Shown here: positions 63,701-64,000 of the stretch, piece by piece
Numbering within the stretch: position 1 is the first letter of the stretch
Layout: every line of letters starts with the position of its first letter
Assembly (NCBI GenBank): GCA_022925895.1
Contig: JAKSYS010000048.1
Coordinates: 99,099-163,098, forward strand
Direction of reading: 5' to 3'
Length of the DNA: 64,000 nt
DNA from: Fragilaria crotonensis
Taxonomy: Eukaryota > Bacillariophyta > Fragilariophyceae > Fragilariales > Fragilariaceae
The notes under the pieces: generated by a model
What the model was told of the DNA's origin: nothing
Databases searched by the model: none
What the model saw: the letters and a program-made list of their open reading frames with translations, nothing else
Translations under genes and position numbers: made by a program

Positions 63701-64000
63701 GCGATAATGAAAGGCAATGAGTGTGACAAGGTTGTCAGTCAGCGCCTAACAGTGAGTGTGTTGTAGTTGAGAAAATTTGACAAAAAGAGACAACCGAATC
63801 GCCCAATACATTCGTTGTAGAAAACATACCAAAACTTGTGCATCACGTTGCGAGCAGGAATGCATACAAAGCTTCACTATGCTAAGCATAATTGCAATTT
63901 GAACATATAAGTACACTAATATTTACTGATATGATTCACATGTAGAATGTGACAGTACTTTCGTGCTTGTTTTTTATTGAGAAAATTTGTCCATCCTGCG
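63701..64000. other. AT-rich right edge, no gene seen
   Basis: No open frame of note; AT-rich after 63880. Confidence 0.4.

Overview
The window looks like nuclear DNA of a eukaryotic microalga, most likely a pennate diatom. Genes are compact, with short GT-AG introns (about 70-160 nt), and no operons. There is a Ty1/copia retrotransposon of the kind common in diatoms (protease motif DSHAD, TTQRGIR in place of the usual HHCC integrase finger), a two-gene PIF/Harbinger transposon, and intergenic DNA crowded with GTAC/TACTG palindromes. The species cannot be fixed from sequence alone. I saw no rRNA, convincing tRNA, or CRISPR array. Start codons were chosen as the first plausible ATG; splice sites were set by reading-frame continuity and protein-family fit, all by eye.

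Layout. 1-4.2 kb: end of an unknown gene, a CDC123-family gene overlapping it tail to tail, a two-exon glycolate/lactate oxidase, and a small prefoldin-like gene. 4.4-11.0 kb: a complete copia element on the minus strand with two 150-bp LTRs that look identical; gag and pol share one frame split by a single UGA. 11-15.2 kb: mostly non-coding, with a hAT-type MITE and one two-block hypothetical gene. 15.2-19.3 kb: a PIF/Harbinger element (transposase plus convergent second gene), followed by a decayed transposase remnant. 20.8-26.5 kb: a four-exon alanine-type aminotransferase divergent from a three-exon FAD oxidoreductase, then a PHO88/SND3-like protein fused to ankyrin repeats. 27.8-38.7 kb: host genes, including two close minus-strand unknowns, a type II membrane protein with a duplicated lumenal unit, a four-TM protein, an FHA-RING protein, a possible winged-helix protein and a secreted triple chitin-binding protein. 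39.3-41.4 kb: a mariner-type MITE with a Harbinger-type foldback element inserted in it. 42.1-51.9 kb: an auxin-efflux-carrier-like gene and a PRL1/PLRG1 gene, both with apparent frame breaks, an ankyrin protein, a minisatellite and an alpha/beta hydrolase. 53-63.7 kb: two decayed DDE-type transposons, one with a convergent partner ORF, ending in roughly 212-bp tandem repeats.

How parts relate. The oxidase (glycolate to glyoxylate), the aminotransferase (possible glyoxylate/alanine amino exchange) and the DAO-type oxidoreductase could belong to photorespiratory carbon-nitrogen metabolism. Perfect TGACGTCA sites, resembling the CO2/cAMP-responsive elements known from diatoms, lie upstream of the oxidase and between the other two; this link is inference. 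Several genes (PRL1, PIF transposase, transporter, the 54-kb transposase) show breaks repairable by single-base changes in short homopolymers, so residual assembly errors must be weighed against real decay.
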